Positions 25,345 through 34,210 of a stretch of 47,078 nucleotides of DNA are shown here, piece after piece; position 1 is the stretch's first letter, and the number at the start of each line of letters is the position of its first letter. The notes beneath the pieces are model-generated. The model was given only the letters and a program-made list of their open reading frames with translations. It was not told where the DNA came from and made no database searches. The position numbers and the translations under genes are program-made. The DNA is from Chitinophaga pinensis (GTDB taxonomy: Bacteria; Bacteroidota; Bacteroidia; UBA7662): positions 1-47,078 of the forward strand of contig CAMCHJ010000015.1 in assembly GCA_945874665.1 (NCBI GenBank). The letters are read 5' to 3'.

Positions 25345-26661
25345 TTATTTAAGTTTGGTAAAAGTAATGATCATTCTCGGCTTGTTCAAAGTATTGTTTG
25401 AAGAGCCTAGCACAACCCTATTGGTCGAACTAATGGTGTTATTGGCAATCAGCACCATGCCAAAATCCGTTCTGCCATTGAGCAAAAGCTCCTGAATATA
25501 CCGGGTTATTACAAACCTATACTCGCCATTCCTGAAATTGCCGTCATAATAGGGCTCCACTAAATCTGGCACAATAAAGCCAGAATTGCCATTCAACGTA
25601 TCGGCACGGAGTAGGAACAAGCGATTGGGTTCTGAAAAAGGAGCGTTGTTGCTCCCTGGCACCACCTTAAATATAACTTCCACCTTGTTAATGGCCACGT
25701 CAAAATCCTTTACCAAATTGCGGAGATAAGGCATCTCTACTTTGAGTTTTACACTTCCACCTGCTTGCACAAAGCCTTCCATAACCAAATCGCTGGTGTC
25801 ATTGATACGATCGCCTACCTCGGTGCCTTGGTAATCGAAATTAAAAACGTTGCGACGGGCCACCTGATCCGACATGATCATATCGAAGCGTCGGCGCACT
25901 GTATCCGTTTTATAATACATGAACAAACCGTTGCGCGAGGAGGTGGTGCTGAACAGCATCACTGAGCCCGTGCCAGCGCTGTTCACACGCTCTGCAGTAA
26001 TGTAAATGCCTTTGAAGAACTTGAGGAAATTGGTGTTGTTTTGTAAATCCGCAGTACCACTGGCTGCCAAAATGCGATTGCTTAAGTCAACACTTAAAGG
26101 AATGCGCAGTAACCCTGGATAATTAAAAACAGTATCAACACCATTCACACGTGGCTCATTCACTGGAACAGTTCCTTTAGGCCTAGGGGTGTAATTAAAA
26201 GTGGCCAGCGGGGTGCTCTTTACCGAAGGTATTTGACTTGAATAATAAATGGAGTCGCGGTGAATGGTTTCGTCTAGTTCGTAAACCTTAAGCAAAAGCT
26301 GGTCTGTGGTGTCGCCGTAATAATTATCAAAATTCAAGGCCAACACCAAAGAATCAACCTGCACATTGCTGCCCAAATTTATGTTTTCATTAGTCAGAAG
26401 CACCTGATAAGTTAGTCCAACCTTGCTCAAGCCAAAAACCGGGTCGCTCACTTCTCCCAAAGCCAAAATGGGTGGTTGCTGTACCTCTAATGAGTCTTCG
26501 GTTACCGTATAAGTACGTATACTGAAGGTGTCGAGTTTAAAAACGCCAATGCCATCTGGATTTGGAAGCAGGTCTAAACCCACTGCACCGTCATCGTTAC
26601 AAGATGCAAATAGCCCTGTTAACAACAGGGCTATCCACAATAGATTATGCTTTAATTTCAT
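25345..26661 (-). CDS. DUF4270 family lipoprotein
   Basis: A 438-residue predicted lipoprotein, with lipobox LLTGLFASC (C20) after a hydrophobic signal. The start of the mature part, CNDDGAVGLDLLPNPDGIG, and the pattern DSLVLALNFDNYYGD are typical of the Bacteroidota-specific DUF4270 family, as is the C-terminal VLGSSNNTLNKPRMIITFTKL. The body is predicted beta-rich and secreted; no enzyme motif is seen. The family lies next to panC and starch-synthase-like genes in many Bacteroidota, as it does here. Its ATG overlaps the stop of the GT5-like gene (ATGA), so translation is probably coupled. Function unknown. Confidence 0.85.
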   Translation of the reverse strand: MKLKHNLLWIALLLTGLFASCNDDGAVGLDLLPNPDGIGVFKLDTFSIRTYTVTEDSLEVQQPPILALGEVSDPVFGLSKVGLTYQVLLTNENINLGSNVQVDSLVLALNFDNYYGDTTDQLLLKVYELDETIHRDSIYYSSQIPSVKSTPLATFNYTPRPKGTVPVNEPRVNGVDTVFNYPGLLRIPLSVDLSNRILAASGTADLQNNTNFLKFFKGIYITAERVNSAGTGSVMLFSTTSSRNGLFMYYKTDTVRRRFDMIMSDQVARRNVFNFDYQGTEVGDRINDTSDLVMEGFVQAGGSVKLKVEMPYLRNLVKDFDVAINKVEVIFKVVPGSNNAPFSEPNRLFLLRADTLNGNSGFIVPDLVEPYYDGNFRNGEYRFVITRYIQELLLNGRTDFGMVLIANNTISSTNRVVLGSSNNTLNKPRMIITFTKLK

Positions 26662-27485
26662 ACAAGTGCCGGCTGGGAGGCAAGAAGCTTTTGGTAAAAC
26701 TCGAAATGGGTTTCAACTAAATTTACTTGGTTCTGTCCATTCAACAACGGCTTGTCTAAGGCATGCGCCAAGTCTTTCACTTCACTGTCTACTTGATCAT
26801 TAGCAAGCACCACTGCGTCGGCATAGGTAATGCCTCCGAGGTTGAGCGATTTGTCGTTCAGGCCCGTAAATGGCGCTAAATCGGCGGTTTCCACGTCTTC
26901 CATGAGGGCCTTTTCTAAAAAATCGGCACCGAACTGCTCGCTAAACTGATTTTCGTAGGCAGTGTAAACTACTTTCGATTCTTTGAAAACGGCGGTGTGG
27001 CGATAATATTTCTTTACGTATAAAGGAATTAAGCTCGTCATCCAGCCGCTGCAATGAATGATGTCAGGAGCCCACCCCAATTTCAACACCGTTTCGAGCA
27101 CCCCTTTATTGAAAAAGATCATGCGCTCGTGGTTGTCGTCAAAAAACTGGTCGTTGTCGTCGCGCAAAGCATGCTTACGCTGAAAAAAGTCCTCATTATC
27201 CAAAAAATACACTTGCATCTTGGCCTGAGGCAAAGACGCTACTTTGATGATCAATGGATTGTCGCTGTCGCCCAGCACAATGTTAATTCCCGATAAACGC
27301 ACCACCTCGTGTAAACGGTGGCGGCGCTCATTGATAGAGCCGTAACGAGGCATCAAAACGCGGATTTCCATGCCTTTTTCTTGCATGGATTTCGGGAGTT
27401 CTAAGGCTGCGTTGGCAATTTCGGAGAGATTGAGGTAAGGTTGCATCTCATGTGCAACAAAGAGAATCCTTGTCTTCCTACTCAT
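26658..27485 (-). CDS. Stand-alone GT5 (glycogen/starch synthase) N-terminal-domain-like protein
   Basis: A 275-residue cytoplasmic protein resembling only the N-terminal Rossmann domain of GT5 glycogen synthases, which are normally near 480 residues. Recognisable parts are RILFVAHEMQPYLNLSEIAN, MRVLMPRYG-like IRVLMPRYGSINERRH, VYFLDNEDFF, and WAPDIIHCSGWMTSLIPLYVK. The ADP-glucose-binding KxGGL loop is replaced by a YLNLSEIANAA stretch and the C-terminal nucleotide-sugar domain is absent, so ordinary synthase activity is unlikely. The 27485 start matches the family and lies downstream of an exact -7 box. It heads the operon with DUF4270 and glmS and is divergent from panC, an arrangement kept in Bacteroidota. 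Confidence 0.8.
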   Translation of the reverse strand: MSRKTRILFVAHEMQPYLNLSEIANAALELPKSMQEKGMEIRVLMPRYGSINERRHRLHEVVRLSGINIVLGDSDNPLIIKVASLPQAKMQVYFLDNEDFFQRKHALRDDNDQFFDDNHERMIFFNKGVLETVLKLGWAPDIIHCSGWMTSLIPLYVKKYYRHTAVFKESKVVYTAYENQFSEQFGADFLEKALMEDVETADLAPFTGLNDKSLNLGGITYADAVVLANDQVDSEVKDLAHALDKPLLNGQNQVNLVETHFEFYQKLLASQPALV

Positions 27486-27516
27486 AAAGCTTTCAGTAAA
27501 ATCTATAATAAGGTTA

Positions 27517-27524
27517 CAAAAATA
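27517..27524 (-). promoter_or_regulatory. Candidate -7 box of the GT5-like-DUF4270-glmS operon
   Basis: Minus-strand TATTTTTG, an exact TAnnTTTG, ends 31 bases before the ATG at 27485. A TTG at 27548-27550 is 23 bases upstream, longer than the usual spacing. Confidence 0.45.
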
Positions 27525-27604
27525 TAGAAAAAAAACGGAATAAACCACAAAAGGCTTTGTGAATAAGGGAAAAAGGCGAATTTTGAAGCCCAATAAGCCC
27601 TAAT

Positions 27605-28456
27605 TTGTACCTCTTCCAGCAAGCTGCTTCCCTCAGTCGAACGCTTCGAGCCGCACGCCAAAACCAGCTAAGCATTGGTTTTGTGCCTACCATGGGCGCT
27701 TTGCATGAAGGACATCTCGACCTCATCCGTCAAGCTAAAAAGCAATACGACCGGGTGATTTGCAGTATTTTTGTGAATCCTGCCCAGTTTAACGATCCCG
27801 CAGATCTGGCCAAATATCCACGTACCCTCGAAAAAGACCTCGAAGCGCTGGCCCTCACCGGAGCAGATTATGTGTATTTTCCAGAAGTAAGCGATGTATA
27901 TCCGCCCAACAGCCAGCCCGAAAAATATCCGTTTGGTGCCTTGGAAACAGTATTAGAAGGCGCCCATCGGCCCGGTCATTTCGAAGGCGTAGGCATGGTA
28001 GTGGCCCGTTTGCTGCGGATTACAGTGCCGAATGGACTGCTTTTAGGCGAAAAAGATTATCAACAATGCATGGTGCTGCAGTCGCTGCTTAAACAAATGC
28101 AATGGGAGCAAAAAGTGGCGCTGCATATTTGTCCTACCCGCCGCGAAAGCAATGGCCTGGCCATGAGCTCGCGCAACCAACGCCTTACCGAGGCAGGCAA
28201 AAAGCAAGCAGCCCTACTCTATGAGATCATAAAAAGTTGCCAGGAACGCTATTTGCAGTTTAGTCCCGACCAACTCAGCGACTGGGCCATTCACAGCCTC
28301 GAAGCACAAGGCAATATCCGCGTGGAGTACTTTAGCTTTGCCGATGCCCAGCATCTGCAGCCCGTTCAACACTGGAACGAAAGCCCTGCTGTGCGTGTTC
28401 TGGCAGCTGTTTGGGTAGAAGATGTTCGATTAATAGATAATGCCCTGCTGTTTTAG
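27605..28456 (+). CDS. panC: Pantothenate synthetase
   Basis: A 283-residue ATP-dependent ligase joining pantoate and beta-alanine, the last step of pantothenate (CoA precursor) synthesis. Signatures are [15 protein letters not shown] (HxGH-type nucleotidyl motif), [10 protein letters not shown], the [10 protein letters not shown] block, LLGEKDYQQ, and the KMSKS-like MSSRNQRL. The only start that fits the family N-terminus is TTG at 27605: the frame has a stop at 27584 and no ATG or GTG before the conserved region. It is divergent from the GT5-like operon and leads a plus-strand run with panD, which supplies the beta-alanine. Confidence 0.94.
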   Translation: MYLFQQAASLSRTLRAARQNQLSIGFVPTMGALHEGHLDLIRQAKKQYDRVICSIFVNPAQFNDPADLAKYPRTLEKDLEALALTGADYVYFPEVSDVYPPNSQPEKYPFGALETVLEGAHRPGHFEGVGMVVARLLRITVPNGLLLGEKDYQQCMVLQSLLKQMQWEQKVALHICPTRRESNGLAMSSRNQRLTEAGKKQAALLYEIIKSCQERYLQFSPDQLSDWAIHSLEAQGNIRVEYFSFADAQHLQPVQHWNESPAVRVLAAVWVEDVRLIDNALLF

Positions 28457-28464
28457 TATTTTTG
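28457..28464 (+). promoter_or_regulatory. Candidate -7 box of panD
   Basis: TATTTTTG, an exact TAnnTTTG, begins right after the panC stop and ends 18 bases before the panD ATG at 28483. panD and its followers may be transcribed separately from panC. Confidence 0.5.
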
Positions 28465-28482
28465 CGGCGAAATTTCTGTTTG

Positions 28483-28833
28483 ATGTTTATACATGTTTTA
28501 AAGTCGAAAATCCACCGGGTGCGCGTAACGCAAGCAGAATTGCATTACGTAGGCAGCATCACCATTGATGAAGACCTGATGGATGCGGCGCATTTGATTG
28601 AAAATGAAAAGGTTCAAGTGGTGAATATCAACAATGGTGAGCGCCTCGAAACCTACGTTATCAAAGGCGAGCGCGGCACAGGTACCATTTGTTTAAACGG
28701 TCCTGCCGCCCGCAAAGCCGCCGTTGGTGATGTGCTCATCGTAATTGCCTATGGCATGATGACGCAAGAAGAGGCGAAAAGCTTCAAACCCACCTTGGTT
28801 TTCCCCGATCAGCACAACAAACCTGTACTTTAG
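28483..28833 (+). CDS. panD: Aspartate 1-decarboxylase proenzyme
   Basis: A 116-residue pyruvoyl-dependent enzyme that makes beta-alanine from aspartate. The self-cleavage site is G24-S25 in HYVGSITID; after cleavage S25 becomes the pyruvoyl group. K9 ([11 protein letters not shown]) and the [10 protein letters not shown] and NGPAARKA blocks are family hallmarks. The 28483 ATG places the cleavage serine at its usual residue 25; a longer frame from 28462 would not. It supplies PanC, 26 bases upstream. Its TAG stop overlaps the GTG start of the flippase-like gene by one base. Confidence 0.95.
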   Translation: MFIHVLKSKIHRVRVTQAELHYVGSITIDEDLMDAAHLIENEKVQVVNINNGERLETYVIKGERGTGTICLNGPAARKAAVGDVLIVIAYGMMTQEEAKSFKPTLVFPDQHNKPVL

Positions 28834-29861
28834 TGCCAGCGTGGCTCAAAAAAACACTGCAGTTTAGTGCCTCGCTGGTAGCGGGCCTCCTTATTTTGTG
28901 GTTGGTTTTTCGTGACCAAGACATGGCTTCCATCAAAAGTACTTTGGCCTCGGCAAAGTTTGAATGGATCATTGCCTCAGGTGTAGCAGCCCTGGTGGCA
29001 CATGGGTTTCGGGCTGCGCGCTGGGCCATGCTCATTGAGCCATTGGGCACCAAGCCTGGCTTTTTCCTGAGTTTTAATGCCGTGATGTTTGGCTACCTCG
29101 CCAATCTCGCCTTGCCGCGGATGGGCGAAATTACCCGCTGCGGGGCCATCGCCCGCAAAACCAAAATTCCGATCAATGGCCTCATTGGCACCGTCATCAT
29201 CGAGCGCGCCATCGATATGATTTTGTTGCTGCTCATCAGTGCCCTCACTGTATTGTTCAATTTAGGCCTGTTGGAAGGTCCTTTGGAACGCTTTTCAGTC
29301 AAATTGGCGGCTGCACAATGGCTCGGGTTACCGCTTTGGGTGTATCCGGTGGTGCTGGTTCCAGCCGGACTATTCGCGCTTTACTTCTACCGCAAAAAGC
29401 TCTCCCACCGCCTCCAACATCCCTTCTTCATCAAAATGAAAGGTTTTGTGCGGGGCTTGCTCACGGGCGTAAAGTCGATTCGCGAGCTCAAACACCCTGT
29501 TTTATTCATTGGCTATTCTTTAGGCATTTGGGTGGGTTACTACCTCATGACCTATTTCTGCGTTTTCGCCTTCACCAGCACCTCCATGCTCAATCCTAAT
29601 GAAGGCTTGCTCATTTTGGTAGCCGGTAGCTTTGGCTTCGTTGCCCCGGTTCAAGGCGGTATCGGCGCTTACCACGCCGTTATTTCAAAACTTTTGGTGA
29701 TGTTGCCTGGTCGCGGCATCAGCACCACCGACGCCCTCAGCTTTGCTACCCTTACCCATGCCGCACAAACCATTTTAATAATGGTTGTAGGCTTTATTTC
29801 GGTGTTAATTTTATTTGGTTGGAAATCAAAACATGGCGCAACTCCCAAACATCAACGCTAA
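28833..29861 (+). CDS. Flippase-like membrane protein (LPG synthase transmembrane/UPF0104 family)
   Basis: A 342-residue polytopic inner-membrane protein with about eight hydrophobic segments. It resembles the transmembrane domain of lysylphosphatidylglycerol synthase (MprF/AglD2, UPF0104): RAARWAMLIEPLG, MFGYLANLALPRMGEITRC, VIIERAIDMILLL, and GSFGFVAPVQGGIGAYHAVI are the typical blocks. The soluble aminoacyl-transferase domain of MprF is absent, so lipid flipping or an unknown lipid function is more likely than lysine transfer. GTG start overlapping the panD stop; the end overlaps rfaE2 by 29 bases. It belongs to the panD-rfaE2 run, a frequent order in Bacteroidota. Confidence 0.85.
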   Translation: MPAWLKKTLQFSASLVAGLLILWLVFRDQDMASIKSTLASAKFEWIIASGVAALVAHGFRAARWAMLIEPLGTKPGFFLSFNAVMFGYLANLALPRMGEITRCGAIARKTKIPINGLIGTVIIERAIDMILLLLISALTVLFNLGLLEGPLERFSVKLAAAQWLGLPLWVYPVVLVPAGLFALYFYRKKLSHRLQHPFFIKMKGFVRGLLTGVKSIRELKHPVLFIGYSLGIWVGYYLMTYFCVFAFTSTSMLNPNEGLLILVAGSFGFVAPVQGGIGAYHAVISKLLVMLPGRGISTTDALSFATLTHAAQTILIMVVGFISVLILFGWKSKHGATPKHQR

Positions 29862-30327
29862 AATACTGAGTCGCGAGGCTTTGCTGGAGCAAGTAACTGC
29901 CTGGCAATCGGCTGGCGAAACCGTGGTTTTTACCAACGGCTGCTTCGATATTTTGCATTACGGTCATGTAGATTACCTCCACCAAGCAGCCGCCCTCGGC
30001 CATCGGCTGGTGGTAGCACTCAATACCGATGCCTCGGTAAGCAGACTCAAGGGCCCCAATCGACCCCTTCAAAACGAAGCCTCTAGGGGCTTGGTGATGG
30101 CGGCCTTAGGCTGCGTAGATGCCATCACTTTTTTTGACGAAGCCACACCACTTGGATTGATAACTACTTTGCTGCCAGACGTTTTAGTAAAAGGCGCCGA
30201 TTACAGCATCGATCAAATTGTTGGTGCCAAAGAGGTATTGGCGAATGGCGGTAAAGTAGAAACGATAGCCCTGAGCACCGGCTATTCAACCACGGCTATT
30301 GAACAAAGGATACAAGCCGCCAAGTGA
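29833..30327 (+). CDS. rfaE2: D-glycero-beta-D-manno-heptose 1-phosphate adenylyltransferase
   Basis: A 164-residue nucleotidyltransferase of the cytidylyltransferase-like fold, equal to the C-terminal half of bifunctional HldE. It activates heptose 1-phosphate to ADP-heptose for the LPS inner core. Seen are TNGCFDILHYGHVDYL with the HxGH nucleotide motif, SRLKGPNRPL, ALGCVDAITFFDE, DVLVKGADYSIDQIVGA, and the STGYSTTAIEQRI tail. The start at 29833 (ATG) is preferred to a TTG six codons earlier; it overlaps the flippase-like gene. The matching kinase (rfaE1) is not in the window. Confidence 0.92.
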   Translation: MAQLPNINAKILSREALLEQVTAWQSAGETVVFTNGCFDILHYGHVDYLHQAAALGHRLVVALNTDASVSRLKGPNRPLQNEASRGLVMAALGCVDAITFFDEATPLGLITTLLPDVLVKGADYSIDQIVGAKEVLANGGKVETIALSTGYSTTAIEQRIQAAK

Positions 30328-30365
30328 TAGAAGTTCGTCAAAATGCCTTATATTCGACGTTCGAT

Positions 30366-30373
30366 TATATTTA
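30366..30373 (+). promoter_or_regulatory. Candidate -7 box abutting the type B T9SS gene start
   Basis: TATATTTA (one mismatch from TAnnTTTG) is followed by CCGC and the ATG at 30378. It supports that start and suggests a leaderless mRNA. Confidence 0.35.
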
Positions 30374-30377
30374 CCGC

Positions 30378-32768
30378 ATGACTCTTAACCACCATTGGCC
30401 TACCTCTAAATGGCTGTTTACGGCACTTTTAAGCTGTTTTTCGCTGTTTGAGGCAACTGCGCAGTATGCGCAAGACTGGCGCTTCGGTTACTCATCACGT
30501 ATTTTATTCACTGGAGCTACTCCTGCAGGCGCGCCGGGGAGTCAGCTTTTTTCAGACTTCGGGCAAGCAGGGGTTACCAATGCAGCGGGACAAATGCAGT
30601 TTTATACTTCTGGTGAACGCGCCTACAACCGCAACAATACCGATTTACTCAACGGCACCAACCTCAAAGGCAGTCAGCTGGTAACCCAATCGAGCCTCAT
30701 CATCCCTTTCCCAAACCGGCCCACCCGCCATCTTTTATTTACCCTCAACCGCACCAACGATTCGAGTGGATTAAACTACAACGTTGTCGACATGACCCTC
30801 GCTGGCGGTTTAGGCGGCATTGTAGCTGGCTTAAAAAACATCAACCTACTCCCTGGGGCCCCAGTGAATTTGCTCACCGAAAAAATGACCGCAACGCGAA
30901 AGTGCAACGGTACCGACTTTTGGGTGGTTGTACATCGCTACAATAGCAACGAATTTATTATTTACCCCGTTGATAGCAACGGTGTTGGCGCGCCGCAGTT
31001 TCAGCAAATTGGCACGGCACATACGCCAGCCATTGGTGGTAATCCACTTCGTGCGCAGCGCGGCTACATGGTTTTTTCGCCTGATGGCCGACGTTTAGCG
31101 CTAACACTCAATGGTGCGGGCACCAACAACCTCATTCAAGTATTCGACTTTAACAAGACAACCGGCGTACTCAGCAATCCGATTACCTTGCCGGCCAACG
31201 GTGGTGAATTTGGCTTGGCTTTTTCACCCGACAACGGTAAACTGTTTGTATCAGGAGGGGTGGATACGATCATCGGGCCAAATATTGGGTCTCGCAACCA
31301 CATAAGCGTCTTTAACATGGTAGCGCGAGCACCGGGAGCTACAAAAGAAGTCGTTAAAACACAAGTTTTGAGTGATTCACGCCGTTTTGCTGCCCTTCAA
31401 AATGCGCCTGATGGTAAAATTTATGCCTTGCTATCGCTTACCGATGCCCTCAATAGCATTAATACACCAAATGTGGCACCGTATGGCTATCAAGACAGTA
31501 CCATTTTTCCTATCAATGGCACCACCCGCAGTGGTTTGCCCAATTTTGTGAACGATGAGTTTGCAGCGCCTTTTGTGGCCAATTTCAGCTTTGACTTTAC
31601 TTGTATTGGTCAACCCATGTCGTTTACCGACTCAAGCTTATCAAATGCCCGCAGCTGGCGCTGGACTTTTGGAGATGTCGCTGCCGCCGGAAACGACACC
31701 AGCAGCTTGCAAGACCCCATTTATACCTATGCTGCCCCTGGCACTTACAACGTAACTTTAATTGCGGGAGATGGTTGCAATGTATTCGACACCATCACCA
31801 AACCGGTAGAAGTTGGGGTGAATTTGCCCGTTAATTTGGGTGCTGATACTGCCTTTTACTGCATTGGTGACACTGCATTTATATCGAGCAACATCATAGC
31901 CGGCTCCTTTGAATGGTTCACCGGCCAGCCGGGCGGTCCTTGGGTACCCCTTGCCGATACCACCCCCGCTTACAGTACCACCACCAGCGGCTGGTATAAG
32001 TTGGAGGCCGACAATGGCAATTGCGCCGGCGAGGACAGCATTTATGTTTTCATCAACAACAACCCCATTACGGTTGATTTGGGCCCGGATTTTCCGCTTT
32101 GCATTGGCGCAACTGAAATATTAGATGCAGGCAATCCTACCGCTACTTCTTATGCTTGGAGCACTGGCGATAATACCCGCACCATCAGCATTACCCAGCC
32201 TGATACGTTCTGGGTGGTGGTAACCGACCGGGGTTGTGTGGCCACTGACACCATCATTGTTAGCCTCGACAGCACCACGGCTATCAATGTAATGAGCGAT
32301 ACAACCCTTTGTCCCGGCGAAGAATTACGCATAGATGCCACCGCCTTCGGGACATCCTTTTTATGGTCAAATGGCGAGTCAAGTCCTTCCATTACGGTAA
32401 TAGATACGGGCACTTACATCGTAGAGGTGACTACCAGCAACGGCTGCATCCTCTACGACACCATCCGAGTAAACTACAGATGCGACACCAAGGTATTTAT
32501 GCCAACGGCTTTTAGTCCAAATGGCGACGGTTTAAACGACTTCTTTAGGCCCGCTCTACAATCTGTAGATGAAGGTGATTATGAGTTTTTGATTTACAAC
32601 CGCTGGGGGCAGCTGGTATTTTTTACCACCAATCCTTTGATTGGGTGGGATGGCAAAACAAACGGCCGACCGGCAGACCCAGGGGCCTACCAGTACATTG
32701 TTAAATATTTTACCAATGTAGAGCGGGTGAATACCTTTTTATCAGATACCTTTTACCTCTTGCGATGA
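30378..32768 (+). CDS. Secreted beta-propeller/PKD protein with gliding-motility type B sorting domain
   Basis: A 796-residue secreted protein. A signal peptide (ending SLFEATAQ) precedes a propeller-like region (about 30-410) with blades such as MVFSPDGRRLALTL, LAFSPDNGKLFVSGG and NAPDGKIYALLS. A PKD domain follows (about 415-480: SWRWTFGDVA, YTYAAPGTYNVTLIAGDGC), then three Ig-like repeats with a shared pattern (LGADTAFYCIGD, LGPDFPLCIGA, MSDTTLCPGE, each ending in a GCV/GCI strand). The C-terminus VFMPTAFSPNGDGLNDFF to YQYIVKYF is the gliding-motility-associated type B T9SS domain (CHU_C). The start 30378 is chosen for the signal peptide. It probably acts at the cell surface as an adhesin or scaffold. 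Confidence 0.88.
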   Translation: MTLNHHWPTSKWLFTALLSCFSLFEATAQYAQDWRFGYSSRILFTGATPAGAPGSQLFSDFGQAGVTNAAGQMQFYTSGERAYNRNNTDLLNGTNLKGSQLVTQSSLIIPFPNRPTRHLLFTLNRTNDSSGLNYNVVDMTLAGGLGGIVAGLKNINLLPGAPVNLLTEKMTATRKCNGTDFWVVVHRYNSNEFIIYPVDSNGVGAPQFQQIGTAHTPAIGGNPLRAQRGYMVFSPDGRRLALTLNGAGTNNLIQVFDFNKTTGVLSNPITLPANGGEFGLAFSPDNGKLFVSGGVDTIIGPNIGSRNHISVFNMVARAPGATKEVVKTQVLSDSRRFAALQNAPDGKIYALLSLTDALNSINTPNVAPYGYQDSTIFPINGTTRSGLPNFVNDEFAAPFVANFSFDFTCIGQPMSFTDSSLSNARSWRWTFGDVAAAGNDTSSLQDPIYTYAAPGTYNVTLIAGDGCNVFDTITKPVEVGVNLPVNLGADTAFYCIGDTAFISSNIIAGSFEWFTGQPGGPWVPLADTTPAYSTTTSGWYKLEADNGNCAGEDSIYVFINNNPITVDLGPDFPLCIGATEILDAGNPTATSYAWSTGDNTRTISITQPDTFWVVVTDRGCVATDTIIVSLDSTTAINVMSDTTLCPGEELRIDATAFGTSFLWSNGESSPSITVIDTGTYIVEVTTSNGCILYDTIRVNYRCDTKVFMPTAFSPNGDGLNDFFRPALQSVDEGDYEFLIYNRWGQLVFFTTNPLIGWDGKTNGRPADPGAYQYIVKYFTNVERVNTFLSDTFYLLR

Positions 32769-34090
32769 CGCTGGGGCTGGCCTTTTTGGTTGGTTTAGTT
32801 GTCGGAGCTGCGCTTTTATGGTGGCTTTCGCAGCAAAAAAACCGTATTGCGCAAGCGGCTTTGCAACAGCAACAGCTACAAGGCGCCCAATTGCAAAACA
32901 AGCTGGAGCTCCTGCAGGAAGACAGGACCAAAATAGAGCAAAGACTAGCGAACAAAGAGCGTGAAAGCCAGTTGCAATTGCAGCAATTAAGTCAGGCCGA
33001 AGCCCAAAACCGCCAATTATCTGAAAAAATCACTGTACACGACCAAACCTTAGCAAACAGTTTGGAGCAAATGCAGCTGCAGTTTAAAAACATGGCTAAT
33101 GCCATTTTTGAAGACAAAAGCAAAAGCTTTAGCGACCTCAACCGCCAGCAACTCGACCAGGTGCTGCAGCCTTTGAGGGAGCGGTTGAAGGACTTTGAAA
33201 CGCAGGTGCAAACCACCCACAAAGAGAGCATTGCTCAGCAGGCTGGCTTGTTTAACGAGCTCAAAAATCTCAAGGAACTCAACCAACAAATGAGCACCGA
33301 GGCGCGTAACCTCACCAGAGCGCTCAAGGGCGAAAGCAAAACCCAGGGCAATTGGGGTGAAGTGGTGCTGTTGCGGATTTTAGAGCGCAGCGGCCTGAGT
33401 GTTAACCAGGAATACCGCATCCAAGAATCAGTAGCTACTGAAGATGGTCGGCGTTTGCAGCCCGACGTGACCATTTTACTGCCTGAGCAAAAGTATTTGG
33501 TAATCGACAGCAAGGTGTCGCTGGTGGATTATGAGCGTTTTGTAAGCGCCGAGGAAGAAGTGGAGCAGCAAGCTGCCCTCAAACGGCACTTGTATTCGAT
33601 GCGCAAACACGTGCAAAGTCTCAGCGGCAAGGCCTATGACCAATTGTACGGCGCGGGCTCGCCCGATTTTGTGCTGCTTTTTGTGCCCATTGAGCCTGCC
33701 TTTATTGTGGCTGTACAGCAGGACCCTGAGTTGTTCAACGAGGCCTTCGACAAAAACATTGTCATTGTAAGCACCTCCACCTTACTGGCCACCTTGCGTA
33801 CCATCGCCAGCATTTGGCGCCAAGAAAACCAAAATCGAAATGCCCAAGAGATAGCGCGGCAAGCGGGTAGTTTATACGACAAATTTACTGCCTTTGCCGA
33901 GGACCTTCGTAAAGTTGGTAGTCAGATTGAGCTCGCCGGCAAAACCCACGAAAGCGCCATGAATAAGCTAGTGCTAGGCAAAGACAACCTGGTACGCAAG
34001 GCAGAGCGGCTTCGGGAGTTGGGAGCCAAAACCACCAAACAGCAAGAGCAGCGTTTACTTGACGAGGCTGAGGGCGGCGAAGCCGAATAA
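32765..34090 (+). CDS. rmuC: DNA recombination protein RmuC
   Basis: A 441-residue protein with an N-terminal membrane anchor (LGLAFLVGLVVGAALLWWL), a long Gln/Glu-rich coiled coil (about 25-180), and the RmuC domain (about 190-380). The latter has the conserved GNWGEVVLLRILERSGL and the PD-(D/E)XK-like DVTILLPEQKYLVIDSKVSLVDYERF, plus IEPAFIVAVQQDPELF and ASIWRQENQNRNAQEIARQAG. RmuC limits inversions at short inverted repeats in E. coli and is implied in DNA repair and phage defence. The ATG overlaps the previous gene's TGA (ATGA), so it is translated together with the unrelated T9SS gene. Confidence 0.93.
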   Translation: MTLGLAFLVGLVVGAALLWWLSQQKNRIAQAALQQQQLQGAQLQNKLELLQEDRTKIEQRLANKERESQLQLQQLSQAEAQNRQLSEKITVHDQTLANSLEQMQLQFKNMANAIFEDKSKSFSDLNRQQLDQVLQPLRERLKDFETQVQTTHKESIAQQAGLFNELKNLKELNQQMSTEARNLTRALKGESKTQGNWGEVVLLRILERSGLSVNQEYRIQESVATEDGRRLQPDVTILLPEQKYLVIDSKVSLVDYERFVSAEEEVEQQAALKRHLYSMRKHVQSLSGKAYDQLYGAGSPDFVLLFVPIEPAFIVAVQQDPELFNEAFDKNIVIVSTSTLLATLRTIASIWRQENQNRNAQEIARQAGSLYDKFTAFAEDLRKVGSQIELAGKTHESAMNKLVLGKDNLVRKAERLRELGAKTTKQQEQRLLDEAEGGEAE

Positions 34091-34100
34091 AGTTTTTGTC

Positions 34101-34140
34101 GAATCCGCACGACCCGTTCTCCTTGCGGTTCGGTGCATTC
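34101..34140. other. Imperfect hairpin in the rmuC/TerB-DnaJ convergent spacer
   Basis: Nested pairs GAAT/ATTC (34101-34104 and 34137-34140), GCAC/GTGC (34107-34110 and 34133-34136), GA/TC (34111-34112 and 34130-34131) and CCG/CGG (34114-34116 and 34126-34128), interrupted by small bulges. There is no T run, so it is not a classical terminator. Confidence 0.3.
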
Positions 34141-34210
34141 CAATTCGATTGCTATCCCAGAAAGTGCTTGGTTCGGCTCTTTCTTCTACCAAAACTTAAC
34201 TGTTGGAGTA

